A stretch of DNA of 64,000 nucleotides from RGIG4079 sp045531405 (lineage in GTDB: Bacteria; Bacteroidota; Bacteroidia; Bacteroidales; Muribaculaceae): contig JAZSDX010000077.1 in assembly GCA_045531405.1 (NCBI GenBank), positions 3,506 through 67,505 on the forward strand, read 5' to 3'. Of this stretch, positions 1 through 10,000 are shown piece by piece. The position numbers were made by a program, and so were the translations under genes. Within the stretch, counting starts at the first letter, position 1; each line of letters begins with the position of its first letter. The notes under the pieces were generated by a model. It was not told where the DNA came from and made no database searches. It saw only the letters and a program-made list of their open reading frames with translations.

Positions 1-2172
1 TGATGGATATTTATCTTTATCATCGGGAATTTCAGCACGTGGGTCTTCTCCTAAAAAACGTAAAATACCACCTTTAAGTGTTGTTGATTCTAATTGAGGA
101 TCATGCTGAAATTGCTCAGCGATATTATCATTAGTATATTGAGCAATATACCAACAGCCATTGTAAAACGTTCCTTGACGATAACAGTCGGGCTCGCTAT
201 GGAAATTAGGGAATTCATTAGCATCTGGGGTTACATAGCCATCATAACCGGTATAGTCATCCCCTTCTTTACCTACAATCTTATATTCATAAACTTTTGA
301 AATTGAGTAACGAGGTTTTGACCAGTCGCGAGTAGTGATTGTTACAGACCTATCTTCATTATGCAAATAATTAGTATATTGATCCGGAACTATTACTTCG
401 GGATAAACAGCCTCTATGCAATAATTATAAGTGGCACCCGACACACATGTAGTATCTACATAGTTTGAACCTCCGATTTCAAGAATTTCCTCATTTCGAA
501 TATTTATTTCTTCTCCATCTCTAATCACATTGTAGTGATGAGGTTGACAACCATATCCATGCCATTCGTTCCATAATAATTGTACGATACAATAACCTTT
601 ATTGTCTTGCACCGGGTTTGTATCAATCCACACAGGAGAACACGGCATAAACTCAGGAACAAGATTTGAAGATACTGCTTCTGTTCCTAATGTCCCTCCC
701 GAATAAACAGGAATTACTTTATAGGTATATGAACGTTCATAATATTTACGATCATCATCTTCAAGCACCGTAGCCCAACATACATCATCATGAGTGATTG
801 AAGTTTCAGTTGTTTCGCCTACTTTTGTCCAATCAGAAGTAACCGTTTCTCCTGCACCATTGGTATAAGTTGATTGATAGTAAACTATATAACTTACGGC
901 ATTATTAGGTGCATCCCATGAGATTATAGCATCTTGACGACCAAGATAATTCAAATTTCCTTCACATTCAACTGTGATATTTGAAACCGGATCTTTGTCG
1001 GGAGTTGCAACAAAAGGATAACGATAAACTCCTACACCAGGGATATAACCGTAAATATAGGCATGATATTCATCAACAACTTCAGCATTCAAACTTTGAC
1101 GAATATAATTATTTTTAGATGGAAGATATATTGTTTTTGGATTTTTCCCACCTAATAGAATAGGCGAATTTGCTGTCATGTCATATATCGTAATTTCCTT
1201 ATACGGATTACTAGTATCTTCTTCGTCATAACTATTATAAACCAAGAAATCATGACCACTTAATGAGAACACTGTAAATTGAGGGCTGTAGTTATCTGTA
1301 ACAACAGGAGTAGCGTCCCATGTAATAGACTTTCCATCTGCGCTCAATGTTCCTCGATAAATTGCTTGAGCAGTCATAGATGTTCCGTCATATGCAGGTA
1401 TTGTATAATACACTTTATCACCGTGTTGTTTTACAAAATTATATGGACTTGCAGGACTTATGCCACTTGCCAAAGGCGATGCATACAAATCTTTTGCAGC
1501 TACAACACCATTAACAATTGTATAACGAGCGATTTTTGTTGACTCTGCCGCTATCCATATATAACCTGTTCCATTTACTCCATCTCCACATGCACTCATT
1601 AAATATGCTTTATTTACCATCCACATTTCCAAAGGATCAAGATTAATTGTTTTCTTTACCCCGGGGACTCCTAATGCGGGACGCTCAGTATAATAACAAA
1701 AAGTATGAATACCAACTTCCCAATCTAATGTAGTAGTTGGGTCTGAACCACGCATTGTATGAGTCCAAATAGTTCCAGCATCATCGGCAGCAATTGCTGG
1801 TCCCATGTAAAAATATTCAGCTGTCGATCCATTGCGAGATACAGGATATATTGTTGGGGAATTGCCTCCCGAAAAAGTTTCAACAACTACATCTGATCCT
1901 GATTTATATATTTTCCAACCTTTTGTACAATATTGCAAATCAGGATGCATATCAGATATTGTCACTGGTGCAGGAAGAGTAAATATTGCGCCATCAGTCA
2001 CTGCCGTTTGTAAATACTTTGAATTTACTTCATATGAATTTGTATATGACTCTAAAAAGTCTAGCCAATCAACACTTTTTACCGAAAAAGTTTGTGCTGA
2101 TGCATTTATCACAAATGCGCACGCACATATTAATAACAAGACCTTTTGCAAAGGTGTATTAATTAATTTCAT
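1..2172 (-). CDS. Large secreted multidomain protein with fibronectin-III-like modules, 3' end outside the window
   Basis: The minus-strand frame is open from an ATG at 2172 to the window edge, giving at least 724 residues with no stop. The first 24 residues form a signal peptide (Lys-rich start, hydrophobic core, cleavage near ASA-Q). Residues about 80-370 look like a repeat-rich beta-propeller region containing the phrase AADDAGTIW, which recalls a module in two other secreted proteins here (7035-11081 and 25441-27099). From about residue 380 the sequence reads as fibronectin type III-like domains (for example SYIVYYQSTYTNG and NYCIEAVYPE). The C-terminus lies outside the window, so a T9SS sorting tail cannot be seen but is expected from its relatives. 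Function is unknown; a cell-surface or exported protein is inferred. It lies downstream of gpmI on the same strand but is separated from it by a strong terminator. Confidence 0.8.
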   Translation of the reverse strand, partial: MKLINTPLQKVLLLICACAFVINASAQTFSVKSVDWLDFLESYTNSYEVNSKYLQTAVTDGAIFTLPAPVTISDMHPDLQYCTKGWKIYKSGSDVVVETFSGGNSPTIYPVSRNGSTAEYFYMGPAIAADDAGTIWTHTMRGSDPTTTLDWEVGIHTFCYYTERPALGVPGVKKTINLDPLEMWMVNKAYLMSACGDGVNGTGYIWIAAESTKIARYTIVNGVVAAKDLYASPLASGISPASPYNFVKQHGDKVYYTIPAYDGTSMTAQAIYRGTLSADGKSITWDATPVVTDNYSPQFTVFSLSGHDFLVYNSYDEEDTSNPYKEITIYDMTANSPILLGGKNPKTIYLPSKNNYIRQSLNAEVVDEYHAYIYGYIPGVGVYRYPFVATPDKDPVSNITVECEGNLNYLGRQDAIISWDAPNNAVSYIVYYQSTYTNGAGETVTSDWTKVGETTETSITHDDVCWATVLEDDDRKYYERSYTYKVIPVYSGGTLGTEAVSSNLVPEFMPCSPVWIDTNPVQDNKGYCIVQLLWNEWHGYGCQPHHYNVIRDGEEINIRNEEILEIGGSNYVDTTCVSGATYNYCIEAVYPEVIVPDQYTNYLHNEDRSVTITTRDWSKPRYSISKVYEYKIVGKEGDDYTGYDGYVTPDANEFPNFHSEPDCYRQGTFYNGCWYIAQYTNDNIAEQFQHDPQLESTTLKGGILRFLGEDPRAEIPDDKDKYPS

Positions 2173-2220
2173 AACTAAGTATTACGATTAATAAATAAAC
2201 AATCTTTTTTACCTATAAAT

Positions 2221-2261
2221 TATTTACAACCGACTATCTACTTGACCGTCGGTTGTAAATA
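2221..2261 (-). terminator. Intrinsic terminator of gpmI
   Basis: A perfect 14-bp inverted repeat (arm TATTTACAACCGAC at 2221-2234, complement at 2248-2261) with a 13-nt loop lies 10 nt past the gpmI stop. No long U-run follows, only an AT-rich stretch. It separates gpmI from the secreted-protein gene that follows on the same strand. Confidence 0.75.
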
Positions 2262-2271
2262 TAATCTTTCC

Positions 2272-3786
2272 TTATCCGATAAGATTTTTACCTGTCATCT
2301 CGGCAGGCTGATTAATACCCATGATGTGAAGAATAGTAGGCGCCACATCGGCAAGGATACCATCGGCAACCTTCGCATCTTTGTTAGCAGTCACATATAC
2401 ACAAGGCACGGGGTTGAGTGAGTGAGCAGTGTTTGGAGTACCGTCGGCATTGACCGCGTTATCGGCATTACCGTGGTCGGCAATGATAATAACTTCGTAG
2501 TCGGCAGCCTTAGCAGCCTCAACAGTTTCTTTGACACATTCGTCAACCGCTTTCACCGCTTTTTCGATTGCTTCGTAGATACCGGTGTGCCCCACCATGT
2601 CGCCATTAGCATAGTTCACAACGATGAAATCAAATTTTTCTGACTTGATAGCCTCAACCAATTTATCTTTCACTTCGTAAGCGCTCATTTCGGGCTTAAG
2701 GTCGTAGGTAGCCACCTTAGGAGAAGCCACGAGGATACGTTCTTCACCTTCGTAAGGAGTTTCGCGACCGCCATTGAAGAAGAATGTAACGTGAGCATAT
2801 TTTTCAGTCTCAGCGATGTGAAGTTGTGATTTGTTGAGCGAAGAGAGATATTCTCCAAGAGTGTTTGACACATTTTCTTTGTCGAAAAGAATGTGAACAC
2901 CTTTGAATGATGCATCATAAGGAGTCATACAATAGTATTGCAATCCGGGGATTGTCATCATACCTTCTTCGGGCATATCTTGTTGAGTCAACACGATAGT
3001 CAATTCTTTAGCGCGGTCGTTGCGGTAGTTATAGAAAATCACCACATCACCCTCTTTGATGCGACCGTCAACGTTGGCGTTAACGATAGGTTTCACGAAT
3101 TCGTCGGTAACATCAGCGTCGTAAGATGCTTGCATGGCAGCAACCATGTCGGTAGCTTTTTCGCCTACACCATTAACCAACAAGTCGTAAGCTTCTTTTA
3201 CACGTTCCCAACGTTTGTCGCGGTCCATTGCGTAGTAACGGCCGATGATTGAAGCAACCACACCTGCCGATTTCGCGCAGTGGTTTTGAAGTTGTTCGAT
3301 AAAGCCTTTACCGCTACGAGGGTCGGTGTCGCGACCGTCCATAAAGCAGTGGATAAATACTTTGTCGAGTTCATAATGCTTAGCGATGTCGCAAAGCGCA
3401 TATACGTGTTCGAGTGAAGAGTGCACACCACCATCAGAGGTCAAACCCATGAAGTGGATTGATTTGCCATTTTCTTTAGCATAAGAGAATGCACTCTTAA
3501 TTTCGGGATTTTCAAGAATAGAACCGTCTTTACATGCCTTATTGATTTTCACAAGGTCTTGATAAAGCACGCGACCGGCGCCAATGTTAAGGTGACCTAC
3601 TTCAGAGTTACCCATTTGTCCGTCGGGCAAACCTACATTTTCGCCACTTGCTTGAAGTTGTGAATTGGGATAAGTTTCTGTTAAATAATCCCAATAAGGA
3701 GTGGGTGTAGAATAAATCACATCTCCTTTTGATTTGTTACCGATTCCCCAACCGTCGAGAATCATCAATAACGCTTTTTTTGCCAT
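2272..3786 (-). CDS. gpmI: 2,3-bisphosphoglycerate-independent phosphoglycerate mutase
   Basis: This 504-residue protein has the usual length of cofactor-independent phosphoglycerate mutase, which interconverts 3- and 2-phosphoglycerate in glycolysis with two Mn ions. Visible family motifs are DGWG at 11-14, the catalytic-serine motif MGNSEVGH at 58-65 (Ser61), a GRYYAMDRDKRWER segment and the C-terminal metal site ADHGNAD. The family belongs to the alkaline phosphatase superfamily. The gene is monocistronic: it has its own -7 promoter element at 3835-3843 and a terminator at 2221-2261. Nothing in the sequence is unusual. Identification is secure. Confidence 0.98.
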   Translation of the reverse strand: MAKKALLMILDGWGIGNKSKGDVIYSTPTPYWDYLTETYPNSQLQASGENVGLPDGQMGNSEVGHLNIGAGRVLYQDLVKINKACKDGSILENPEIKSAFSYAKENGKSIHFMGLTSDGGVHSSLEHVYALCDIAKHYELDKVFIHCFMDGRDTDPRSGKGFIEQLQNHCAKSAGVVASIIGRYYAMDRDKRWERVKEAYDLLVNGVGEKATDMVAAMQASYDADVTDEFVKPIVNANVDGRIKEGDVVIFYNYRNDRAKELTIVLTQQDMPEEGMMTIPGLQYYCMTPYDASFKGVHILFDKENVSNTLGEYLSSLNKSQLHIAETEKYAHVTFFFNGGRETPYEGEERILVASPKVATYDLKPEMSAYEVKDKLVEAIKSEKFDFIVVNYANGDMVGHTGIYEAIEKAVKAVDECVKETVEAAKAADYEVIIIADHGNADNAVNADGTPNTAHSLNPVPCVYVTANKDAKVADGILADVAPTILHIMGINQPAEMTGKNLIG

Positions 3787-3834
3787 AGTTTTTATATCTA
3801 TTTTTGTAATTTATATACTTAAAAAATTCAGAGT

Positions 3835-3843
3835 GCAAAGGTA
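3835..3843 (-). promoter_or_regulatory. Bacteroidota -7 promoter element for gpmI
   Basis: On the minus strand this reads TACCTTTGC, matching the Bacteroidota TAnnTTTG consensus, 48 nt upstream of the gpmI ATG. No clear -33 TTTG was found at the usual spacing. Confidence 0.7.
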
Positions 3844-3959
3844 CAAAAAAATGCCCACATATTAAACTACTTTTCCCAACAAAAAGATCATTATGTTACC
3901 ATAAATCAGCCTAATTGAAGTTTTTTAAGAAAAATACATATTATCTCATTTTTAATCTA

Positions 3960-3968
3960 TATATTTGC
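3960..3968 (+). promoter_or_regulatory. Bacteroidota -7 promoter element for the first beta-helix protein
   Basis: TATATTTGC matches TAnnTTTGC and lies 48 nt before the ATG at 4017. The implied leader is about 40 nt and AT-rich, with no Shine-Dalgarno sequence, as is usual in this phylum. Confidence 0.65.
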
Positions 3969-4016
3969 ATTAAATATCATAAAAACATTATATTTTATAT
4001 CTAAAAATCCCTAATT

Positions 4017-6884
4017 ATGAAAAAATTATTTTCTTTTTTGCTAACAATGTTGCTATGTGCCATCAGTAGCAATGCCGAAATCTACCTCATTAGCAGCAAG
4101 GCAAACGAAGCAGGCAAGCCTATCGCCCACAACGAACGGTGGTTTACTGTGGGAGAGAATGCTTTCGCCGATTTTAGCACTTTATTGGCCAATGCCGAAG
4201 AGAACTCCACTGTTTATGTTGCCGACGGCAATTACTCTGACGACATCACAATAGAAACCAATGGCTTGACATTTTTAGGAAACAACGCATTTAATGATTG
4301 GACCGGGATTCGCAAAGAGGAATCTACAATCACCGGCACGATATACATAAAGGCCTCAAATGTAACAATCAACGGATTTAAATTCACCGAGGAGGGACGC
4401 ATAGAATCAACAGCCGGCACAAACGCTGCCCCATTAAGTGGTATTAAGGTGTTATATAACTATTTCTCCGGCATGACAATCAAACGCTCTACCTCAAATC
4501 CTCTCGTTGAGATAGGTAATATTGTGGCAAATGCCAATGTTAACGACATTTCATCACAATGCCGATATAAAGATTGCGAAGCATCACACAACCACTTTGT
4601 GGGTGATGCCACACACTATGCCAACTGCATCAGTTTCGGTGGTGCATTCGGCACAACAACCGCTGTTGACAACTATTTCTATGATGGTGGCACCGGCATC
4701 TATTTCGCTAACGCACAAGGCACTCTCAACATCAAGCACAACGTATTCAAAAGTGTAGGAAAAACCACATTTACTGCACCGGATGGTGGCAATAAAGGTG
4801 ATTTTTGTATTGCCATATATCGCAGTGCCTTTGCTAATTCTACCACAGCCAACATTATTGCCAACGAATTTGACGGATGCTATGGTCAAGCATCATTATA
4901 TCCCTTAATACGCATTTTCCAAGGCAGCAGTGGCAGTGACAGCGAGGTACAACCAGTAAATTTCCGTGTAAATGTAAATGAAAACACTTTCAAAAACAAA
5001 ACGTCAGTAATGCCTAATGCTACACATAGCCAAGCCGGCGACAAGCTATTACTTTATAGCGACGAAAGTGCAGCCGGGAAGAAAATAAAATTTAATATTT
5101 CTAACAACCACTTTGACAATCGCTTCTACAAATTTGCTTGGGTAACACTTGATGACGGATTGGGCGCTCGTGAAATTTATACTGACCAATTCTCTCGCTT
5201 TTACCATGCTTGCATGAAAGACAATAATATGTCAAGTTGGACAAGTTCATTAACCGGCACCGATGTAGCCAACCATGTTATAGGGCTAGAACTTGACGAT
5301 GTGACAGTGCTCCAAAGTTTTGACATCGACCCGCTTACCGGTGACATGTATTTTTCTCAAATGATGCCAACTTCTCGTAACAACACTTACAATTCGCTTC
5401 ATGGACTCCCATCAAACCACGATGGCATTATTATCACACGTGTTCCTTGCACCGGAATTAATGGCTATAATTACACTTATAGCACAAATGTGGAAGCAAT
5501 GGAAATTGGATATGGTGGCCATGGAACTAACATTTGCACAGTGCGCGACAAGAATGGGGAACTATGGATTTGGGGAGGAGGCAACGCATCGGTCAATGAT
5601 GACAACGATAAATCAGCAACGACCGCACGTTTCAAATTCAAAAAAGGAACAGATCTCAACCTCAACGTTTCAAGCAACACCGAAGATGTGAAAATTTTCA
5701 ACGAATTAGGTGCCGGCAACGAATACCCTGCTTGCGATGAAACATCTCGCTATCTTTGCATATATACCACAACAACCGACGTTCACACCTATAGCATCTA
5801 TAATCTCGATGATGCCCTTGAGGGAAAGAAAACTCTTATCAAAAAAGTAAACCTCAAAGTTGGGGATTTTGTCCGCCCGGCAATTAACAATGATAATGGT
5901 TATGCGACTTGGTACATTCAAGGCTTTGACATCAATGGCGATCATCTCTATATCTATGAAGGTACGCCTAAAGGCGAAGAAGGAAACATCAACACATCCG
6001 ATCCGACCATAGTGCTTACTTGCTATAACTGGCGAACAAACACTTGTGTTTATCGTGCTATGATTTATGACGACCGCATTAATAGTGCTATTTATGGCGA
6101 GCCTGAAGGATTAGTTATTCGCCCTGACAAATATGGCCATGCGTGTCTATATTTCGCAATCGTAAATGGCAACGCCGGGTCTCGCAAAGTAAATATATAC
6201 AAACACGTTATTGACTACCACCCAGGTTATGATGCAACGAACAATAAAGCAACATACATAGGGGCATCTACAGAAACTTCAGCCCATTTCAAAGGTGACT
6301 ACCCTGCGATGAATTACACTTGTGACACACAAAGCCTCAGTTTTTCAACTGATACTGCCGACGGAACCGATTCTAAATCCATTACAATAAATAATGGTGA
6401 ATACATCTTTGGTCGATGGTATGGCGTCATTACCGGTGAAGATGGTGACGCATTTACAGTTTCAATTCCAGAGAACAATGCATATTCGACAACAGCGACA
6501 GCGACTGTAACATTCAAACCTGAATATCACAATTCTACAAAAAGAACTTTTAATGCTTCTCTCAGGCTATTCTCTCCATTAGCAACTTCTAATGTAGAAT
6601 CTAACGACATAGTAATTCCATTAACTGCAAGTTACTCCGGTCCACAAACCAATGTAGAAAATAACAGCATCATTGAAGAACCTATTGTCAAGGTTGAAAA
6701 CAAAACCTTAATTATCAACAATGCCGATGTTAAAGCTATTAATGTATACTCCACCACAGGCGCGCTAATGGCTAACCGCAGCAATAGTAACACACTTGAT
6801 TTATCTCACCTAAATGGTGTATATATCGTAAATGTAAAAACTACCGACAACATTTCATATACCTCTAAGGTGATTATCAAATAA
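4017..6884 (+). CDS. Secreted beta-helix and beta-propeller protein with T9SS type A sorting tail (paralogue 1)
   Basis: This 955-residue protein has an N-terminal signal peptide of about 20 residues (KKLFSFLLTMLLCAISSNA). Residues about 50-370 have the short-strand pattern of a right-handed parallel beta-helix of pectate-lyase type (TVYVADGNY, LTFLGNNAF, VTINGFKFTE). Residues about 425-750 begin with SFDIDPLTGDMYFSQ and contain EIGYGGHGTN, resembling the beta-propeller of TagC-like and phage receptor-binding proteins; that match is tentative. A BACON-like beta-sandwich follows (about 770-880). The last 70 residues are a T9SS type A sorting domain (INVYSTTGALM, DLSHLNGVYIVNV, SKVIIK). I infer a surface protein that may act on or bind a polysaccharide. 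No catalytic residues were identified. The tandem paralogue follows at 7035 with its own promoter. Confidence 0.85.
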   Translation: MKKLFSFLLTMLLCAISSNAEIYLISSKANEAGKPIAHNERWFTVGENAFADFSTLLANAEENSTVYVADGNYSDDITIETNGLTFLGNNAFNDWTGIRKEESTITGTIYIKASNVTINGFKFTEEGRIESTAGTNAAPLSGIKVLYNYFSGMTIKRSTSNPLVEIGNIVANANVNDISSQCRYKDCEASHNHFVGDATHYANCISFGGAFGTTTAVDNYFYDGGTGIYFANAQGTLNIKHNVFKSVGKTTFTAPDGGNKGDFCIAIYRSAFANSTTANIIANEFDGCYGQASLYPLIRIFQGSSGSDSEVQPVNFRVNVNENTFKNKTSVMPNATHSQAGDKLLLYSDESAAGKKIKFNISNNHFDNRFYKFAWVTLDDGLGAREIYTDQFSRFYHACMKDNNMSSWTSSLTGTDVANHVIGLELDDVTVLQSFDIDPLTGDMYFSQMMPTSRNNTYNSLHGLPSNHDGIIITRVPCTGINGYNYTYSTNVEAMEIGYGGHGTNICTVRDKNGELWIWGGGNASVNDDNDKSATTARFKFKKGTDLNLNVSSNTEDVKIFNELGAGNEYPACDETSRYLCIYTTTTDVHTYSIYNLDDALEGKKTLIKKVNLKVGDFVRPAINNDNGYATWYIQGFDINGDHLYIYEGTPKGEEGNINTSDPTIVLTCYNWRTNTCVYRAMIYDDRINSAIYGEPEGLVIRPDKYGHACLYFAIVNGNAGSRKVNIYKHVIDYHPGYDATNNKATYIGASTETSAHFKGDYPAMNYTCDTQSLSFSTDTADGTDSKSITINNGEYIFGRWYGVITGEDGDAFTVSIPENNAYSTTATATVTFKPEYHNSTKRTFNASLRLFSPLATSNVESNDIVIPLTASYSGPQTNVENNSIIEEPIVKVENKTLIINNADVKAINVYSTTGALMANRSNSNTLDLSHLNGVYIVNVKTTDNISYTSKVIIK

Positions 6885-6904
6885 GTTTCTATCAATCTCA
6901 TCAC

Positions 6905-6939
6905 AAACCCACTCTATCACTTTTTTCAAGAGTGGGTTT
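6905..6939 (+). terminator. Intrinsic terminator after paralogue 1
   Basis: A perfect 11-bp stem (AAACCCACTCT at 6905-6915, complement at 6929-6939) with a 13-nt loop lies 20 nt after the stop codon. It isolates the two paralogous genes as separate transcription units. Confidence 0.8.
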
Positions 6940-6980
6940 CTATTTCACTAATAATTATATTAAAAATGTAAAAAAATAAT

Positions 6981-6989
6981 TATATTTGT
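6981..6989 (+). promoter_or_regulatory. Bacteroidota -7 promoter element for paralogue 2
   Basis: TATATTTGT matches TAnnTTTG and lies 45 nt before the ATG at 7035, just after the terminator of the preceding paralogue. The spacing from -7 element to start is nearly the same as for paralogue 1, consistent with duplication of the whole unit including its promoter. Confidence 0.65.
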
Positions 6990-7034
6990 ATTTATCAATA
7001 ATACAACACGTTACAACTAATAAATCTTTATGTC

Positions 7035-10000
7035 ATGAAAAAGCTTTTATCACTTATGCTTATTTTATTTATGTGCATAGCCAACACTTCGGCTGCTACA
7101 TATTTGATTAGTAACAAAGCTACCAACTCGGGTGCCACCATTACGCATAATGGAATAACATTTACTGTTGGCTCAACAGCTTTTACTGATTTTACATCAT
7201 TTCTTGGCGCTAATATCATTGCAAATTCAACAGTTTACGTTGCAAGTGGCACATATCCGGGCGACATCACAGTCGCAACCGAAGGGCTTACATTTATAGG
7301 AAACAATGCGTTCTCGGACTGGACCGTGACACGCGCCGCCGAATCAGTAATAACCGGGACTATAAAAATCAATGCGTCAAACGTGACTATTAATGGCTTT
7401 AAATTCACCGAGGGGGGACGTATCGAATCAACCTCCGGCACAAATGCCGCCCCATTAAGTGGCATCAAGGTGCTATATAACTATTTCACCGGTTCTACGG
7501 TAAAACGCTCCACCTCAATACCACTCGTTGAGATAGGTAATATTATTGCTGATGCTAATGCAAACACCGCCTCATCACAATGCCGTTATAAGAACTGCGA
7601 AGCGTCACACAACCACTTTGAAGGCGATGCCACACACTATGCCAACTGCATCAGTTTTGGCGGTGCATTCGGCACAACTAACGTAATTGACAACTATTTC
7701 TACGATGGAGGCACTAGCGTGTATTTCGCTAACGCACAAGGCACTCTCAACATCAAAAACAATGTATTCAAAAATGTAGGAAAAACAACCTACTCGGCAC
7801 CCGACGGAGGCAACAAAGGCGATTTTTGCATCGGTCTTTACCGCAGCGGGTATGCCAATTCCACAACAGCAAATATCGTAGCTAATGAGTTTGACAATTG
7901 TTATGGCCAAACATCTTTATTCCCATTAATCCGCGTTTACCAAGGTAATTCGGGGGGAACCGACCAAGTGAAAGCTGTGGGGTATAAAATCAACATCAAT
8001 GAGAATACATTTAAAAACAAAACTACCGTTTTGCCCTCCTCAAGTCACAATCAAGCAGGTGAGAAATTGTTGTTATACAACGACAAAGGCACCGGTGGTG
8101 GCATCATCTTCAACCTTGCAAACAACCATTACGACAATCGTTTCTACAAATTTGCATGGGTTACTCTCAATGACGGCCAAGGTATTCGCGAAATATATGC
8201 CAATCAATTTACCCGCTTTGACATAGGTGGAAAAATGTCGACTTTCGGCACAAGCACATTAACGGGAACAGATGTAACAAACCACGCTACTGCCGTGTCG
8301 TTGGGAGCGGTTACCGTTATCCAGAGTTTCGACATCGACCCCGTTACCGGCGACATGTATTTTATTCAGAAGATGAACTCTTCGCGCAATACATCATACA
8401 ACTCTCTATATGGTCTTGACTCTAATCATGACGGATTGACCGTTACACGCGTGCCATGTACTAATATCAACGGATATGCTTATACCTATAGCACTGCCAT
8501 TCAATCAATGGAGATTGGTTATGGCGGCCACGGCACAAACATGTGCTTTGTTCGCGACAAGAATGGCCAAGGATGGCTATGGAGTGGCGGTAAAGCAACA
8601 ATAAAAAGTGGCGATGACACATCGGGGGCTACAGCTCGTTGGAAATTTGCCAGTGGCAAAGACATAAACCTCGATGGCACCGGCGACACCGATAGCGGAG
8701 TGGAATACTTCAACGTATCAGGCTCGAATGACTACCCTGCTTGCGACGAAAACTCTCGCTACCTATGTGTACGTACAAGCGGTTCGGGCATCAACACTTA
8801 TCGCATATACGACTTAGACGATGCTCTTGAAGGGACAAAGACTCTACACAAAACAGTTCAACTAACAAAGGGAGAATTTGCACAATCAGATATTTCAGGC
8901 GATGGCGGATATAATACTTGGGACTTCCAAAGCTTCGACATCAATGGTGACTATATATATGTGCTTGAAGGATGTAGCGAAGAAAACAGCAACACAATCA
9001 CATCGGGAGACCCCACTCTTGTTATAACTTGCTACAATTGGCGTACAAACGAATATTGCTATCGCAAGCGTCTCAACTATGGCCGCATCAACAATCTGTT
9101 TGGCGAACCTGAGGGAATGGTTCTCCGCTTCGACCAATATGGCCATGCCAACCTATTTGTAGCAGTAGTAAATGGTCCATCGGGCTCACGCAAAGCAAAT
9201 ATATACAAATATATCATTGACTATCACACTGGATATGACGATGCAAATGCCAAAGCAACTAACCAAGGGGACGACACCAACACAACCGGCCATTTCAGTA
9301 GCGACTATCCCGCAATAACATTCTCTTGCGACACACAAGAGTTGGATTTTTATGCGGCATCATTGAGCGAGACTCCCTCTCAAACAATAACTATTACAAA
9401 TGGCGAATATAATTACGGTCAATGGCATGGAGTCATTACCGGCGAAGACGGCGATGCGTTTACTGTGAACACAGCGTCTAATAATGCATTCTCAACTTCT
9501 GCAACCGCAACTGTCACATTCACCCCCAAAGCAAATAAATCGACTTATCGAGCTTACCTTCGACTATTCTCGCCTCTTGCATCCTCTAGTGTAGAATCAA
9601 ATGACATTGTAATACCAATCTCAGCGACTTACTCAGGAGGAAACACTCCTGCCACTCCTGTTATCAAAACAAGCGCTACAAATGTATCGTTATCAGCCGA
9701 GGTAGGGACTGAGAAGTCAAAAGATATCACACTTCAAGGATCGGCCCTTACAAACGACATAATCCTATCGCTAAGTGGCCTTGATGCCGACCAATTCAAT
9801 CTTAGCACAAGTTCTCTTTCAAGTGCGGGTGGGAATGTTACTATTACATATAATCCATCTAATAGCGGAACCCATAGCGCAACCCTCACTGCTTCATCAA
9901 ACGGCGCCGAAGATATTGAAATCACCATCACAGGAACAGCTACTGATGCTCCTGCCATTGTAACCGGTTACTCTCTCACACAAGATTGGGCACAAACTTC

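Noticed and set aside
1..2172. Possible pseudogene because no complete frame lies here
   Set aside because: The minus-strand frame is open without any stop from 2172 to the edge, so the gene is simply cut by the window.
2422..3434. Several antisense frames over gpmI
   Set aside because: They follow from codon bias of a highly conserved gene on the other strand and show no protein-like features.
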